From the NCBI RefSeq assembly GCF_002564465.1, contig NZ_NUUX01000013.1, positions 411,023 to 475,022 on the forward strand: a stretch of 64,000 nucleotides of DNA, read 5' to 3'. This DNA is from Bacillus sp. AFS088145 (GTDB taxonomy: Bacteria > Bacillota > Bacilli > Bacillales > Bacillaceae_G). The notes beneath the pieces were generated by a model. It saw nothing but the letters and a program-made list of their open reading frames with translations. It searched no databases and had not been told where the DNA came from. The position numbers and the translations under genes are program-made. Position 1 is the first letter of the stretch; the number at the start of each line of letters is the position of its first letter. Shown one piece after another: positions 52,822 through 61,138 of the stretch.

Positions 52822-53622
52822 GTGCTTACTATTGGATTAATTGGATATGGAGCAATCGGACAAGATATCGTCAAATATATTAACGAAGGCAAGGCTGGGG
52901 ATGTATTATTAAAAGCGGTTCTCATACGGAGAAAGGATCAATCCGAATCACATATAAGCGATTTATTTTACGACAATGAAGATGCTTTTTTCGGATTGGG
53001 ATTGGATATTATTATTGAAGCTGCAGGTCATGAAGCTGTCTATAAGTATGGGAAAAGGACGCTGACTGCTAGTAGTGACTTTATCATCTCTTCTGTAGGT
53101 GCACTAGCAGATGATACATTATTAGCAGAACTTGTAACTACTGCAAAGCTTACTAACAGCAAGATCATCATCCCTTCTGCTGCGATTGCTGGATTAGATC
53201 GTGTAGCTGCTTCTATACTTCAGGGTGTTGATGAAGTAAAACTTGTAACGAGAAAGCCACCAAGTGCTTGGCGAGGAACAATTGCAGAGGAAAAGGTAGA
53301 TTTAGATACCGTTAAAGAGCCAATTTGCATTTATAATGGTGTTGCTAGAGAATCTTCTAAGCTTTTTCCAGAAAGCACAAATGTTTCAGCAACCTTGAGT
53401 CTTGCTGGAATCGGATTTGATAAAACAAAAGTTCAAGTTTATGTAGATCCAAGCATAACCAGTAATACACATCAAATTTTTGTAAAGGGTTTTTTTGGTG
53501 AAATGGAAGTAAAGGTGCAAAATATTCCTTCTTCTACTAATCCAAAGACGGGGTATATTGTAGCAATGAGTATTTGTAATACTTTAAAAAATAGAACGGC
53601 CTCGATTGTTATTGGGATCTAG
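52822..53622 (+). CDS. Aspartate dehydrogenase-like NAD(P)-dependent enzyme
   Basis: About 266 residues. Rossmann motif IGLIGYGAIGQDIVKYI at the start and the C-terminal block HQIFVKGFFGEMEVKVQNIPSSTNPKTGY with the catalytic His match L-aspartate dehydrogenase (PF01958), which interconverts aspartate, iminosuccinate and oxaloacetate plus ammonia. In NAD synthesis relatives are NadX, but here the gene lies in a catabolic-looking locus. GTG 52822 is favoured because AGGGG lies 6 bases upstream; ATG 52816 adjoins this SD. Confidence 0.85.
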   Translation: MLTIGLIGYGAIGQDIVKYINEGKAGDVLLKAVLIRRKDQSESHISDLFYDNEDAFFGLGLDIIIEAAGHEAVYKYGKRTLTASSDFIISSVGALADDTLLAELVTTAKLTNSKIIIPSAAIAGLDRVAASILQGVDEVKLVTRKPPSAWRGTIAEEKVDLDTVKEPICIYNGVARESSKLFPESTNVSATLSLAGIGFDKTKVQVYVDPSITSNTHQIFVKGFFGEMEVKVQNIPSSTNPKTGYIVAMSICNTLKNRTASIVIGI

Positions 53623-53671
53623 TATTTTCTCTTTATAATTTGTGAATTACGATTCTAAAATAAACTAAAAT

Positions 53672-53726
53672 AAAAAGCCCCCTTAGTCTAGACGATCTAT
53701 CAGTCTAACTAATAGGGGCTTTTATT
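53672..53726. terminator. Bidirectional terminator
   Basis: Stem AAAAAGCCCC / GGGGCTTTTA with an inner ACTAAG-like / CTTAGT-like pairing, between convergent genes. Confidence 0.8.
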
Positions 53727-53769
53727 TTTTCCATACAAGGAAAGAGACGATAACTTCCACAAACTATTT

Positions 53770-54438
53770 TTATGTCGTTTTTTCTTTTCTTTTTTCTATG
53801 TAGTTCATGTACGCACGTCTAGAATTTTCGATATGAATTTTCGTTAAATACTCCGACATTTCTATTTCCTTATTTCGTACTGCTTTCATGATTTCAATAT
53901 GTTCCCTCAATGATTCCTTACGTCTTCCAGGCGTTTCGTACCCCATATTAGCAGACATATGGATATAATCTGTTAAGCCGGATAAAATTTCAAATAGCTT
54001 TGGACTTCTCGCTGCCTTATATAGTAGGAGATTCATTTCAATATGCTCGTTCTCAAAGGTTTCGTCTGAGTGTTCCTCAATATAAAGAAGCTCCTCTATT
54101 TTCTGATCAAACTCTTTTTGAATTTCGTCCGTCATTTTTTTAGCAGCCAATTTTGCTGCTAACACTTCTAGTGAAGATAAAATCGTAAACACTTCCATAA
54201 TGTCTTCATCAGAAATATTTGAAACAATGACACCTTTACGCGGAACCGTTTTTACAAACCCTTGTGATTCTAAGCGGAATAAAGCTTCTCTAATAGGTGT
54301 ACGACTAATGTTTAGCTTAACAGCAAGCTCCCGTTCAATTAAGCGATCACCTGGCTTATAATGCCCCTCTAAAATCAATTCTTTTAAATATCTATACGCA
54401 TGTTCCCGGATTGAAAGAAAATTAGTTTCCATCTCCAT
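53770..54438 (-). CDS. GntR-family (FadR/FCD) transcriptional regulator
   Basis: About 222 residues. The winged helix-turn-helix (about 10-70) has GDRLIERELAVKLNISRTP followed by IREALFRLESQGFV; the C-terminal FCD domain has the usual metal or ligand histidines (EHIEMNLLLYKAARS, LREHIEIMKAV, IHIENSRRA). FCD regulators sense small organic acids and bind palindromes. It is the only regulator in the locus and the best candidate to read the GGTATAC sites. ATG 54438 follows AGGTGA; a GTG at 54447 is possible. Confidence 0.9.
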   Translation of the reverse strand: MEMETNFLSIREHAYRYLKELILEGHYKPGDRLIERELAVKLNISRTPIREALFRLESQGFVKTVPRKGVIVSNISDEDIMEVFTILSSLEVLAAKLAAKKMTDEIQKEFDQKIEELLYIEEHSDETFENEHIEMNLLLYKAARSPKLFEILSGLTDYIHMSANMGYETPGRRKESLREHIEIMKAVRNKEIEMSEYLTKIHIENSRRAYMNYIEKRKEKTT

Positions 54439-54718
54439 TCCATTCACCTGCCTCCCATTTCTTGCCTATTTTAAAATAGTGTATCATCATTTTATTAAAA
54501 GTAAATCGATATTTCTATTATAGTATCTTTTAAATGAGTAAGCGAGTACATAGATGGAAACAAATACCATTCATACTCACACACAAACGTTTGCTATTTA
54601 GTCCTTTTATCTCTTAAACCTAAATTTTGATAAGTAGAACTTCTTATAGCTAACTACTTTTATTATCTACAAAAATGAACTTTAATCCCAGTTATATTCT
54701 ATGTGAATGTTTGTACAC
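54439..54718. other. Intergenic region upstream of the GntR gene
   Basis: About 280 bp, AT-rich, no ORF seen. It should hold the promoter of the GntR gene. No full GGTATAC palindrome was found; a single half-site-like GTACACC occurs at 54714. Confidence 0.45.
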
Positions 54719-54754
54719 CAAAAAAGGCGATGTAGGAACAACACCTAACCGCCT
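54719..54754 (-). terminator. Terminator of the HDO-ALDH-HbpS unit
   Basis: Minus-strand stem GGCG..TAGG / CCTA..CGCC followed by TTTTTTGG. Confidence 0.7.
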
Positions 54755-54762
54755 CCAAAGTA

Positions 54763-55242
54763 TTATTTTTTAATGTCCGCATCAGTAACAACTTCATAAC
54801 CGTCATTGGAAAGGAACTCTTGCAATGCTTGTAAAGCAGCTGTTCCTACCGCTGTATCCTGCTCTCCATTTCCACCGCTGATTCCAACGCCACCAATGAC
54901 TTCTCCATTTACTACAATTGGAAAACCACCGACAAAGATTGCAAATTTTCCATTTAGCATATGTTGAATTCCAAATGCTTCATTTCCCGGAAGGGCTGGT
55001 CCGTTTGGTTCTGTATTAAATAAATGAGTCGAGCGTTTATGCCCCGCTGCCGTATATGCTTTAGCAATAGCAATTTCAGGACCAGTAATACGAGCACCGT
55101 TCATTCGTTCAAGTGCAATGACATATCCTCCGTCATCTACAATTGCAATCGTCTCTGGAACGTTAATATCCTGTGATTTTTTCTTAGCAGCTTCAATCAT
55201 TACTTTTGCTTCATCTAGTTCTAATTTTAATATTTTTTTCAT
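54763..55242 (-). CDS. HbpS/GlcG (DUF336) family protein
   Basis: 159-residue protein of the GlcG/HbpS fold: LDEAKVMIEAAKKKSQDI, IAIVDDGGYVIALERMNGA, FVGGFPIVVNGEVIGGVGISGG. Members bind haem or cobalamin-like ligands or act as accessory proteins beside oxidoreductases; none has a clear catalytic role. The ATG at 55242 follows GAGGAGGG. It is 12 bp after the aldehyde dehydrogenase gene, clearly co-transcribed. Confidence 0.87.
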   Translation of the reverse strand: MKKILKLELDEAKVMIEAAKKKSQDINVPETIAIVDDGGYVIALERMNGARITGPEIAIAKAYTAAGHKRSTHLFNTEPNGPALPGNEAFGIQHMLNGKFAIFVGGFPIVVNGEVIGGVGISGGNGEQDTAVGTAALQALQEFLSNDGYEVVTDADIKK

Positions 55243-55254
55243 TTAAAACCCTCC

Positions 55255-56718
55255 TCAGTAACCGATATAGACTGTTTTTATTTGTGTAAAGAATTCAAGT
55301 CCAACTCTGCCTGACTCGCGGAATGTAGAAGTACTAGAGCGTTTTACTCCACCAAATGGTGCATTCATCAAATTACCTGTCGTCGTGCGATTTACTTTAA
55401 CTGTCCCTGCTTGAACATCCTTAGTAAATTGATGAGCGAGTTTCAAATTATTAGTAACAATTGATGCAGATAATCCATATTCAACATCGTTAGCAATTAA
55501 AACGGCTTCTTCATAACTTTCTACTTCAATTACTGCAACAACCGGGCCGAAAATCTCTTCTTTAGCAATGCGCATATCGGGCTTTACATTCGTAAAGATC
55601 GCCGGTTCAATATAGTAGCCGTTTTCGTAATGTCCATATGCAAGCTGTTGGCCTCCATATTCAAGAGTAGCCCCTTCTTCTTTACCAATTCCTATATACT
55701 TCAGCACGTTTTTTAACTGCTTTTCATTTGCTAGAGGTCCAATAATAACACTATCGTCAAAGCCGTCACCAATTTTTAAAGCACTTGTTTTTTCTACTAA
55801 TTTCTGCACAAATTGTTCTTTTACTTCCTTCATAACAATTACACGACTAGTACCTGTACATGCTTGACCAGTAAGGTGAAAGCCTCCATTCACGGTTAGG
55901 TTAACTGCCAAGTCTACATCTGCGTCATCCATTACAATTAGAGGATTTTTTCCACCAAGCTCCATTTGTGTTCTTGTAGTAAAGGATGTGTTTTTATGAA
56001 TATGTTCCCCGGCGCTAGTAGACCCAGTGAAAGTAACTCCTCGTATAGCAGGATGTTTAACTAAAATATCCCCGATATCGGACGAACTTCCTGTTACAAA
56101 ATTGATGACCCCTTTTGGTATACCAGCTTCATGAAGCGCCTCAACGAGTCGAAATGCAATTAAAGGTGCATCAGATGAAGGCTTGAAGACAACTGTATTT
56201 CCAGTAATTAATGCCGGTGCAATCTTTCTTGATGGTATGGAGATTGGGAAATTCCATGGTGTAATGACTGAAATTACACCAAGAGGCTCCCTTTCTGTTG
56301 TGACTCTCATATTTGGATCATCGTTCGGGAATGTTTCCCCAGTAAAGCTTTGTCCTTCAATTGCATAATAACGAAGCGTTTCCGCTGAGCGAAGCACCTC
56401 CTGTTTGGCCGCGCTTATTACTTTTCCTTCTTCTCGTGTCAATTCTTCTGCTAGTTGTTCCACTCTCTGTTCAAGTATTGCTGCCGCCTTATTTAAAATG
56501 GCAGCACGTTTAGAAGGTGGAGTTTGTGCCCATGCAGGAAAAGCCTGGTGAGCTGCATCAATTGCTTGAATTACGTCTTGTTCTGTCGATGCTTGAAATG
56601 TGCCGACAATATCTTGCTTATTAGAAGGGTTTACGCTTTGGAACGTTTTATTATTTACTGACTCGACCCAACTTCCAGATATGTAATTTTTATAAGTTTC
56701 TAGTTTAGTAGTTAGCAA
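55255..56718 (-). CDS. NAD(P)-dependent aldehyde dehydrogenase (KGSA dehydrogenase-like)
   Basis: About 487 residues, cytoplasmic. PWNFP (oxyanion Asn), FKPSSDAPL, FTGSTSAG (cofactor loop), the general base in ELGGKNPLIV and the nucleophile Cys in GQACTG are all present. Overall it is closest to the alpha-ketoglutarate-semialdehyde / semialdehyde dehydrogenase branch. It likely oxidises an aldehyde made by another enzyme of the locus. TTG 56718 (behind AAGGATGATAAAT) is favoured; ATG 56727 overlaps the SD. Confidence 0.92.
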   Translation of the reverse strand: MLTTKLETYKNYISGSWVESVNNKTFQSVNPSNKQDIVGTFQASTEQDVIQAIDAAHQAFPAWAQTPPSKRAAILNKAAAILEQRVEQLAEELTREEGKVISAAKQEVLRSAETLRYYAIEGQSFTGETFPNDDPNMRVTTEREPLGVISVITPWNFPISIPSRKIAPALITGNTVVFKPSSDAPLIAFRLVEALHEAGIPKGVINFVTGSSSDIGDILVKHPAIRGVTFTGSTSAGEHIHKNTSFTTRTQMELGGKNPLIVMDDADVDLAVNLTVNGGFHLTGQACTGTSRVIVMKEVKEQFVQKLVEKTSALKIGDGFDDSVIIGPLANEKQLKNVLKYIGIGKEEGATLEYGGQQLAYGHYENGYYIEPAIFTNVKPDMRIAKEEIFGPVVAVIEVESYEEAVLIANDVEYGLSASIVTNNLKLAHQFTKDVQAGTVKVNRTTTGNLMNAPFGGVKRSSTSTFRESGRVGLEFFTQIKTVYIGY

Positions 56719-56740
56719 ATTTATCATCCTTTCTGAACAA

Positions 56741-56770
56741 GATGGCAGTTCCCTAGACGGAAACTGCCAT
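56741..56770. other. Intercistronic hairpin between the PqqC-like and ALDH genes
   Basis: Stem ATGGCAGTT/AACTGCCAT with a 12-base loop in the 67-bp gap. On the transcribed strand no good U-tract follows, so an RNA-processing or stabilising hairpin is more likely than a full terminator. Confidence 0.5.
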
Positions 56771-56785
56771 TTTATTTTCTAATTA

Positions 56786-57514
56786 TTATGCTTGTACTAG
56801 AGCACCTAAATCCTTTTCAAGATATTCTCTCCATAAGCCATCCATATACATGCGACGCATTTTTGCACCAGTACGAACAACTTCTAAGCAACGTTGTTGT
56901 AACTCAGGAGTATCAGCATGATCAAGTACAATTTTATATCCACGCTCTCCGTGAATTTCATCTGATACGATGTGTAAATCGAAGAATTCAATTTCCTCAT
57001 CGGTAAAGTTGTACTTCTCACGTAATGCTGGAGTTTGCTTACGATAAATGTCTGGAACTTGAGATTCAAGTCCTACAACTAATGCTGCAGTTGCTACTAC
57101 GAAGTTTTCACGTGCTGCTACTGCAAAACACCAGCTTTGTAAACCTAGCGTTGTTGGAGCCATATTGTTAGGATCTAATACGCGCTCACGAGTTGTTCCA
57201 CAAGCTTCAGCAAATCGGATTAATAAATCTGTATGGCGATCGCCAGCGATTTCTTCTTCGTACATATTTTGTAATGTGAAATCTTTTGCATCTTCATATT
57301 TTGGTAAGTTTGGAGTGTTATGGTAGATATAAGCTAAGTAATCTGCAAAAGGTCCAACATAATGGTAATGATTTTCAGCCCAGCGAGCGAAGTGACTACG
57401 CTCTAATTTTCCTTCAGCCCATGCTACAGTAAAAGGTGCTTTTTGGCTGTGGTTCCCTTTAATCGCTTCTTCTAACTCCTTACGAAACTCATCTTTAGAT
57501 AATAATCTAGTCAT
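56786..57514 (-). CDS. PqqC/TenA-like protein of the haem-oxygenase-like diiron oxidase type
   Basis: 242 residues, all-helical. Candidate metal ligands sit in the helices YEEEIAGDRHTDLL and EEIEFFDLHIVSDEIHGERGYKIV, which give the E...E-x2-H...E..D/E-x2-H pattern of haem-oxygenase-like diiron enzymes; SHFARWAENHYHYV and GLQSWCFAVAARENF are other family blocks. Related enzymes cleave or oxidise amino acids, fatty acids or PQQ precursors. The start ATG 57514 follows GGAGGAGGAG. Two ferredoxins of the locus could feed it electrons. Confidence 0.78.
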   Translation of the reverse strand: MTRLLSKDEFRKELEEAIKGNHSQKAPFTVAWAEGKLERSHFARWAENHYHYVGPFADYLAYIYHNTPNLPKYEDAKDFTLQNMYEEEIAGDRHTDLLIRFAEACGTTRERVLDPNNMAPTTLGLQSWCFAVAARENFVVATAALVVGLESQVPDIYRKQTPALREKYNFTDEEIEFFDLHIVSDEIHGERGYKIVLDHADTPELQQRCLEVVRTGAKMRRMYMDGLWREYLEKDLGALVQA

Positions 57515-57570
57515 CCAAAACTCCTCCTCCAATATGTTTATGTAGTTTAATAGTTTAGTTAAACAATCGA

Positions 57571-57650
57571 AGTATACCAAATCACTTAAAACACCTATAA
57601 AAACTACTAAATACGAGGTATTTATTTGTATTTTGTATTTGGTATACCAA
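57571..57650. promoter_or_regulatory. Operator pair O3 upstream of the PqqC-like gene
   Basis: Two sites: AGTATACCAAATC at 57571-57583 and TTTGGTATACCAA at 57638-57650, the second a 10-bp perfect palindrome (TTGGTATACCAA). They lie 60-135 bp before the start codon. Confidence 0.65.
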
Positions 57651-57735
57651 CTAATCTTATAGTAACCCATTGTTTTTTGTTTGTAAATACATTTTTATTA
57701 AATTTTCTAACTCTTCTAAATTTTAAAGAAGTGCT

Positions 57736-59190
57736 CTACCATATAACGAGAGCGACAATGGTAGAGACTATTAAGCCTGTAGCAACAGGAAGTAAGTTTT
57801 TCCTAGCTAACTCTAAAACATTTACTCCACAAAAACTAGCAACCGCTACCAATGAGGACCACGCAATTAACGTACCTCCACCTGTCCACACAGATCCCAT
57901 TTGACCAATTGCTCCTAGCGTTCCAGGCTCCATACCAACCCCAGGTGCCAATGCTCCTGATAAAGCTCCCACTAGCGGTAATCCAGAAAACCCTGAACCT
58001 TCTAACCCAGTAATCGCTCCAGTAATTAATAGACCAAACGCCGTTAAAACCGAATTATGTGGAATGATCGATTGACCAGCCTGAACTAAATCAACTAAGA
58101 ATGCTGGCTTTGCTACATTTTCTCCTAAGGAAAAAATAGTACCACTAAAGTCCGAACTGCCTAAGAAGAAGAATGCTGCAATCGGAATAACTGGTCCCAT
58201 TGCACGAAATGCAAATACGAATCCTTCTGTAATATGCTCACTAATTTTATCAAGAGCTTGTAAACGACGGAACGCTACACATGTAACTACTAACAACATA
58301 GTCGCAACACCACCGATAAATGCTGCACCGTCTCCTCCTTCAAAACCACTCATTTTACCATTACCGATTTTCGTTGAAAACATAAATATGATAACTGCTA
58401 GTAGCGATAGTGGGACTAAGACAGCAAAGATTTTCCCCCATTTTTCACGTTCTTTATCATCCATAGTAGCTTCTGTTGCAGCAGCTATTTCATTTGCGGA
58501 AGAGTTTTTGTTTACAAGTGACTGTAAATTTTGCAATGAAGCTTCACTTTCTGATTTACCGATTGATTTGCGTTGAGTAAAGTACGTAATCGTGATTGCA
58601 ACTCCCCCTGTAATTAAAGAGAGAATCATGACCTTACCTGACACAGCTGATGTTTGAATACCTGCTGATTTTGCAGTAAGCATTGGAGCGATCTGCATAA
58701 TATAATCTGAAGATAATGCCATACCTTGTCCTGCAATAGAAACAACCATGGCACAAGCAATTGGCGATAAACCAGCACGAATAGCCGCAGGTACTAATAA
58801 CGTACAAATAAGCGGAACGGCAGGAGTAGGCCAGAAGAATAAAGAAATGACGTATGTGATGACTAATAGGACGGCAAAAGCAATATGTCCGTTTTTCATT
58901 ACCTTTTGCATCGGAGCAATCATTCTTTCATCTGCACCAGTATCTTTTAAGGAATGTAATAATGCCACCATAAAAGTGATGATTAAAAAGATGGTAAATA
59001 GCTCTTTTGCTGCTACAAGATTTGCGTTGAATAACGCTTGAAATCCACCAACAATTGATCCTTTATAAGCAACAGAAACAAGAAAGGTTCCAATGATGGT
59101 AGGCAATACAACCCCTTTTCGAAACAGCATAGTCACAATTACAACAAGTGTCATGATACCATAAAGCCAGTGAGCAACAGTTAAATCCAT
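57736..59190 (-). CDS. Polytopic permease, substrate unknown
   Basis: 484 residues with about twelve hydrophobic helices and a hydrophilic central loop (about 220-255, KSIGKSESEASLQNLQ to KEREKWGK). The two-half layout and Gly/Pro-rich helix breaks (WPTPAVPLICTLLVPAAIRAG; GLEGSGFSGLPLVGALSG) resemble ion-transporter-superfamily carriers (GntP/DcuC/NhaC-like), but I do not recognise the exact family. ATG 59190 follows GAGGGTGGGG. Located 27 bp after the creatininase-like gene, so probably brings in the substrate of that unit. Confidence 0.75.
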   Translation of the reverse strand: MDLTVAHWLYGIMTLVVIVTMLFRKGVVLPTIIGTFLVSVAYKGSIVGGFQALFNANLVAAKELFTIFLIITFMVALLHSLKDTGADERMIAPMQKVMKNGHIAFAVLLVITYVISLFFWPTPAVPLICTLLVPAAIRAGLSPIACAMVVSIAGQGMALSSDYIMQIAPMLTAKSAGIQTSAVSGKVMILSLITGGVAITITYFTQRKSIGKSESEASLQNLQSLVNKNSSANEIAAATEATMDDKEREKWGKIFAVLVPLSLLAVIIFMFSTKIGNGKMSGFEGGDGAAFIGGVATMLLVVTCVAFRRLQALDKISEHITEGFVFAFRAMGPVIPIAAFFFLGSSDFSGTIFSLGENVAKPAFLVDLVQAGQSIIPHNSVLTAFGLLITGAITGLEGSGFSGLPLVGALSGALAPGVGMEPGTLGAIGQMGSVWTGGGTLIAWSSLVAVASFCGVNVLELARKNLLPVATGLIVSTIVALVIW

Positions 59191-59217
59191 AAACCCCACC
59201 CTCTCATTTATAGGTAC

Positions 59218-59988
59218 TTACAACTTACATTCTTCTTCTAGATGTAATAACTTTTGGAGTTCGTTTGAAAGGTTTTCGAGTGCTTCACCTACAATCTTTT
59301 CCCCTATTTCGAAACTTGCTTTCGTTGCATCTCCAATGCAACCATTAGTCGTCATCTCTTCGTATCGATAAAACCCTTGAATAGCTTTACCAGGTCGTAG
59401 CTGCTTCCATCTACCTTCGTTTTGGATGCTTCCTTTAGTAATTTTATTAGGCCTAATTAAGTGAGGAGCCAAGTAAAGTGCTTCTGACACTTCTCGTTCA
59501 CAGCTGTGACCGAACAATGGCGAGTGAATAGATTCTGAGATTGAAAGTTTGGCAGATGCAGTCGTTTTAGCATAATAGATTTCTGAACCTAGCTCTTCTG
59601 ACAACATGGTGCAAGCAACATTTAAAGTTGATTGATTGCCACCGTGAGAGTTTAATAATAAAAATTTTTGAATACCATGATGTTTAAGAGATACGATCAT
59701 ATCTTTTAAAATTGCTATAAGCGTAGTCGGTTGCAATGAAATGGTTCCTGGAAAGTTTAAATGATGGTGCGAGACTCCCATATTGACAGTAGGCGTTACA
59801 ATTACATGAGGATACATTTTTTCAGCTAATTTTTCAGCCATTTTCTCAGCTAGTACAGCATCACAGCTTTCAACCATGTGAGGGCCATGCTGTTCGTGTG
59901 CACCAATTGGTATTATTGCTAGTTTTACAGTATGTAGTGCATCCTTTACTTCTTCCCACGTCATCTCAGTTAATAAATATGATTTCAT
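59218..59988 (-). CDS. Creatininase-family amidohydrolase
   Basis: 256 residues. IPIGAHEQHGPHM (Glu/His metal ligands), the second metal Asp in ESCDAVLAEKMAEKL, MGVSHHHLNFPGTISL and LLLNSHGGNQSTLNVA with EREVSEALYLAP are the family signatures. Family reactions include hydrolysis of creatinine, of formamidopyrimidine and of mycofactocin precursors. An amide or lactam bond in the locus substrate is the likely target. ATG 59988 follows GGGGGTG. Confidence 0.88.
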   Translation of the reverse strand: MKSYLLTEMTWEEVKDALHTVKLAIIPIGAHEQHGPHMVESCDAVLAEKMAEKLAEKMYPHVIVTPTVNMGVSHHHLNFPGTISLQPTTLIAILKDMIVSLKHHGIQKFLLLNSHGGNQSTLNVACTMLSEELGSEIYYAKTTASAKLSISESIHSPLFGHSCEREVSEALYLAPHLIRPNKITKGSIQNEGRWKQLRPGKAIQGFYRYEEMTTNGCIGDATKASFEIGEKIVGEALENLSNELQKLLHLEEECKL

Positions 59989-60065
59989 ATTTTCACCCCC
60001 TTTCATAGTTGTATCCGCTTACAAAACCTTCAACTTTCGTCCTATGAATTCAACCTTTAAATTAT

Positions 60066-60085
60066 AGAGGTATTTTGTATACCTA
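60066..60085. promoter_or_regulatory. Operator O4 upstream of the creatininase-like gene
   Basis: GGTATTTTGTATACC at 60069-60083 (with GAGGTATTTTGTATACCTA around it), between the ferredoxin 2 stop and the creatininase start, 80 bp before the latter. Confidence 0.7.
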
Positions 60086-60100
60086 GATGATGCAAAAAAA

Positions 60101-60433
60101 TTACTGTGCATTTACTGACTTTGCAACTTTCGGTATTGGGGCGTTTATATTTTCTTGTGAAATGACAATATCATCTTTGATTGTTAACTGACAGCATAAT
60201 CGAATGCCTTCCTCAACCTTTTCACCTAGCATTTTCTGCTCTTTCCAGTTTGGCGGATCAAGCTTTTCTGCTCCTTCTAGCACTCTACATGCACATTTTG
60301 TACATTTACCCATCCCGCATCCGTATTTTAGTTTTTGGAATTGACGGATGCCTGCCAACACTACTAAATTCGCGTGATCACGCACTTCTTGCTCAATAAT
60401 TTCTCCTTCTACATGCAAGCGTACTTTTGGCAT
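60101..60433 (-). CDS. Plant-type [2Fe-2S] ferredoxin 2
   Basis: 110-residue ferredoxin with YGCGMGKCTKCAC (C-x4-C-x2-C, about residues 38-48) and IRLCCQL (about 77-83). Less basic than ferredoxin 1 and with a different partner surface, so the two are not simple duplicates. The ATG at 60433 follows TTGGAGG. It is divergent from the 60714 gene, with operator O5 between them. Confidence 0.9.
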   Translation of the reverse strand: MPKVRLHVEGEIIEQEVRDHANLVVLAGIRQFQKLKYGCGMGKCTKCACRVLEGAEKLDPPNWKEQKMLGEKVEEGIRLCCQLTIKDDIVISQENINAPIPKVAKSVNAQ

Positions 60434-60654
60434 ATGTATCCCTCCAATATAATTTTCTTAAAATTTAAAAAATTTAATCTGATTATAATTCGAATTTTTT
60501 AGAAAGTAAATACTATTATTTATTTGGAAATCTTTAACATTAAGTATTTTGTCTATTCAAAAAAATTTTAATTATAACCGTTCATCGTTTTTATTAAAAA
60601 TTCAGAAAATTATATTGATTAATATTTTTTTCTGTATTACACTATGAATAGAAA

Positions 60655-60676
60655 TTTGGTATACAAAATACCTTAT
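60655..60676. promoter_or_regulatory. Operator O5 between ferredoxin 2 and the 60714 gene
   Basis: TTTGGTATACAAAATACC, core GGTATACAAAATACC at 60658-60672, the cleanest match in the set, 40-55 bp before the plus-strand start. Confidence 0.75.
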
Positions 60677-60713
60677 GCTCAATACTACATAATTAGATGA
60701 GGAGTGTGCAAAG

Positions 60714-61049
60714 ATGGGTAAGTATATTGTTTTGACGAATAAAGACACGTTTCAAACTATTGTAGATAACGAGGGATTAAAGGCAATCGAAACATACCAC
60801 TTCTACTTTTTTAACGAACTAAAAGCTAAATATACAATTGCCGAAGTGTTAGACGACAATATTAAAATTAAACTTTACGAAAAGTATGAAGGAAAAGAAT
60901 ACGTGAATGATATTCGCGTAAAGTTCTTTGAGACATTTGAAACGATTGAAGCAGCACAAGAAGAGCTATACGAAATAGTAAAAGCTCAAGGAAACAGCGA
61001 GGACTCTCAGCATTCAAAATTAGTGAAGTCGGACGTACTAACTGTATAG
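60714..61049 (+). CDS. Unknown protein of the GGTATAC regulon
   Basis: 111 residues, acidic, with two apparent strand-helix modules (YIVLTNKDTFQTIVDNEGL; VKFFETFETIEAAQEELYEIV) and no membrane segment. I do not recognise a family. It resembles in length and acidity the small subunits or coupling proteins that accompany oxygenases, which is only a guess. ATG 60714 follows GAGGAGTG. Operator O5 lies directly upstream and a hairpin terminator follows. Confidence 0.6.
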   Translation: MGKYIVLTNKDTFQTIVDNEGLKAIETYHFYFFNELKAKYTIAEVLDDNIKIKLYEKYEGKEYVNDIRVKFFETFETIEAAQEELYEIVKAQGNSEDSQHSKLVKSDVLTV

Positions 61050-61057
61050 ATTACATA

Positions 61058-61127
61058 GAAATAGCACTGTTTCAGTGCTATTTCTTAATTTTACAAATAA
61101 AAAAAGACAACTATCATAATGTTGTCC
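61058..61127. terminator. Pair of facing terminators
   Basis: AAATAGCACTG/CAGTGCTATTT (61059-61083) ends the plus-strand gene. GACAAC/GTTGTC at 61106-61126, with a T-run on the minus strand, ends the 61139 gene. Confidence 0.75.
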
Positions 61128-61138
61128 CTTCGATTCCT

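Noticed and set aside
56741..56770. Terminator dividing the PqqC-like and ALDH genes into two operons
   Set aside because: The T-run is on the wrong strand for these genes, so it is kept only as an intercistronic hairpin.
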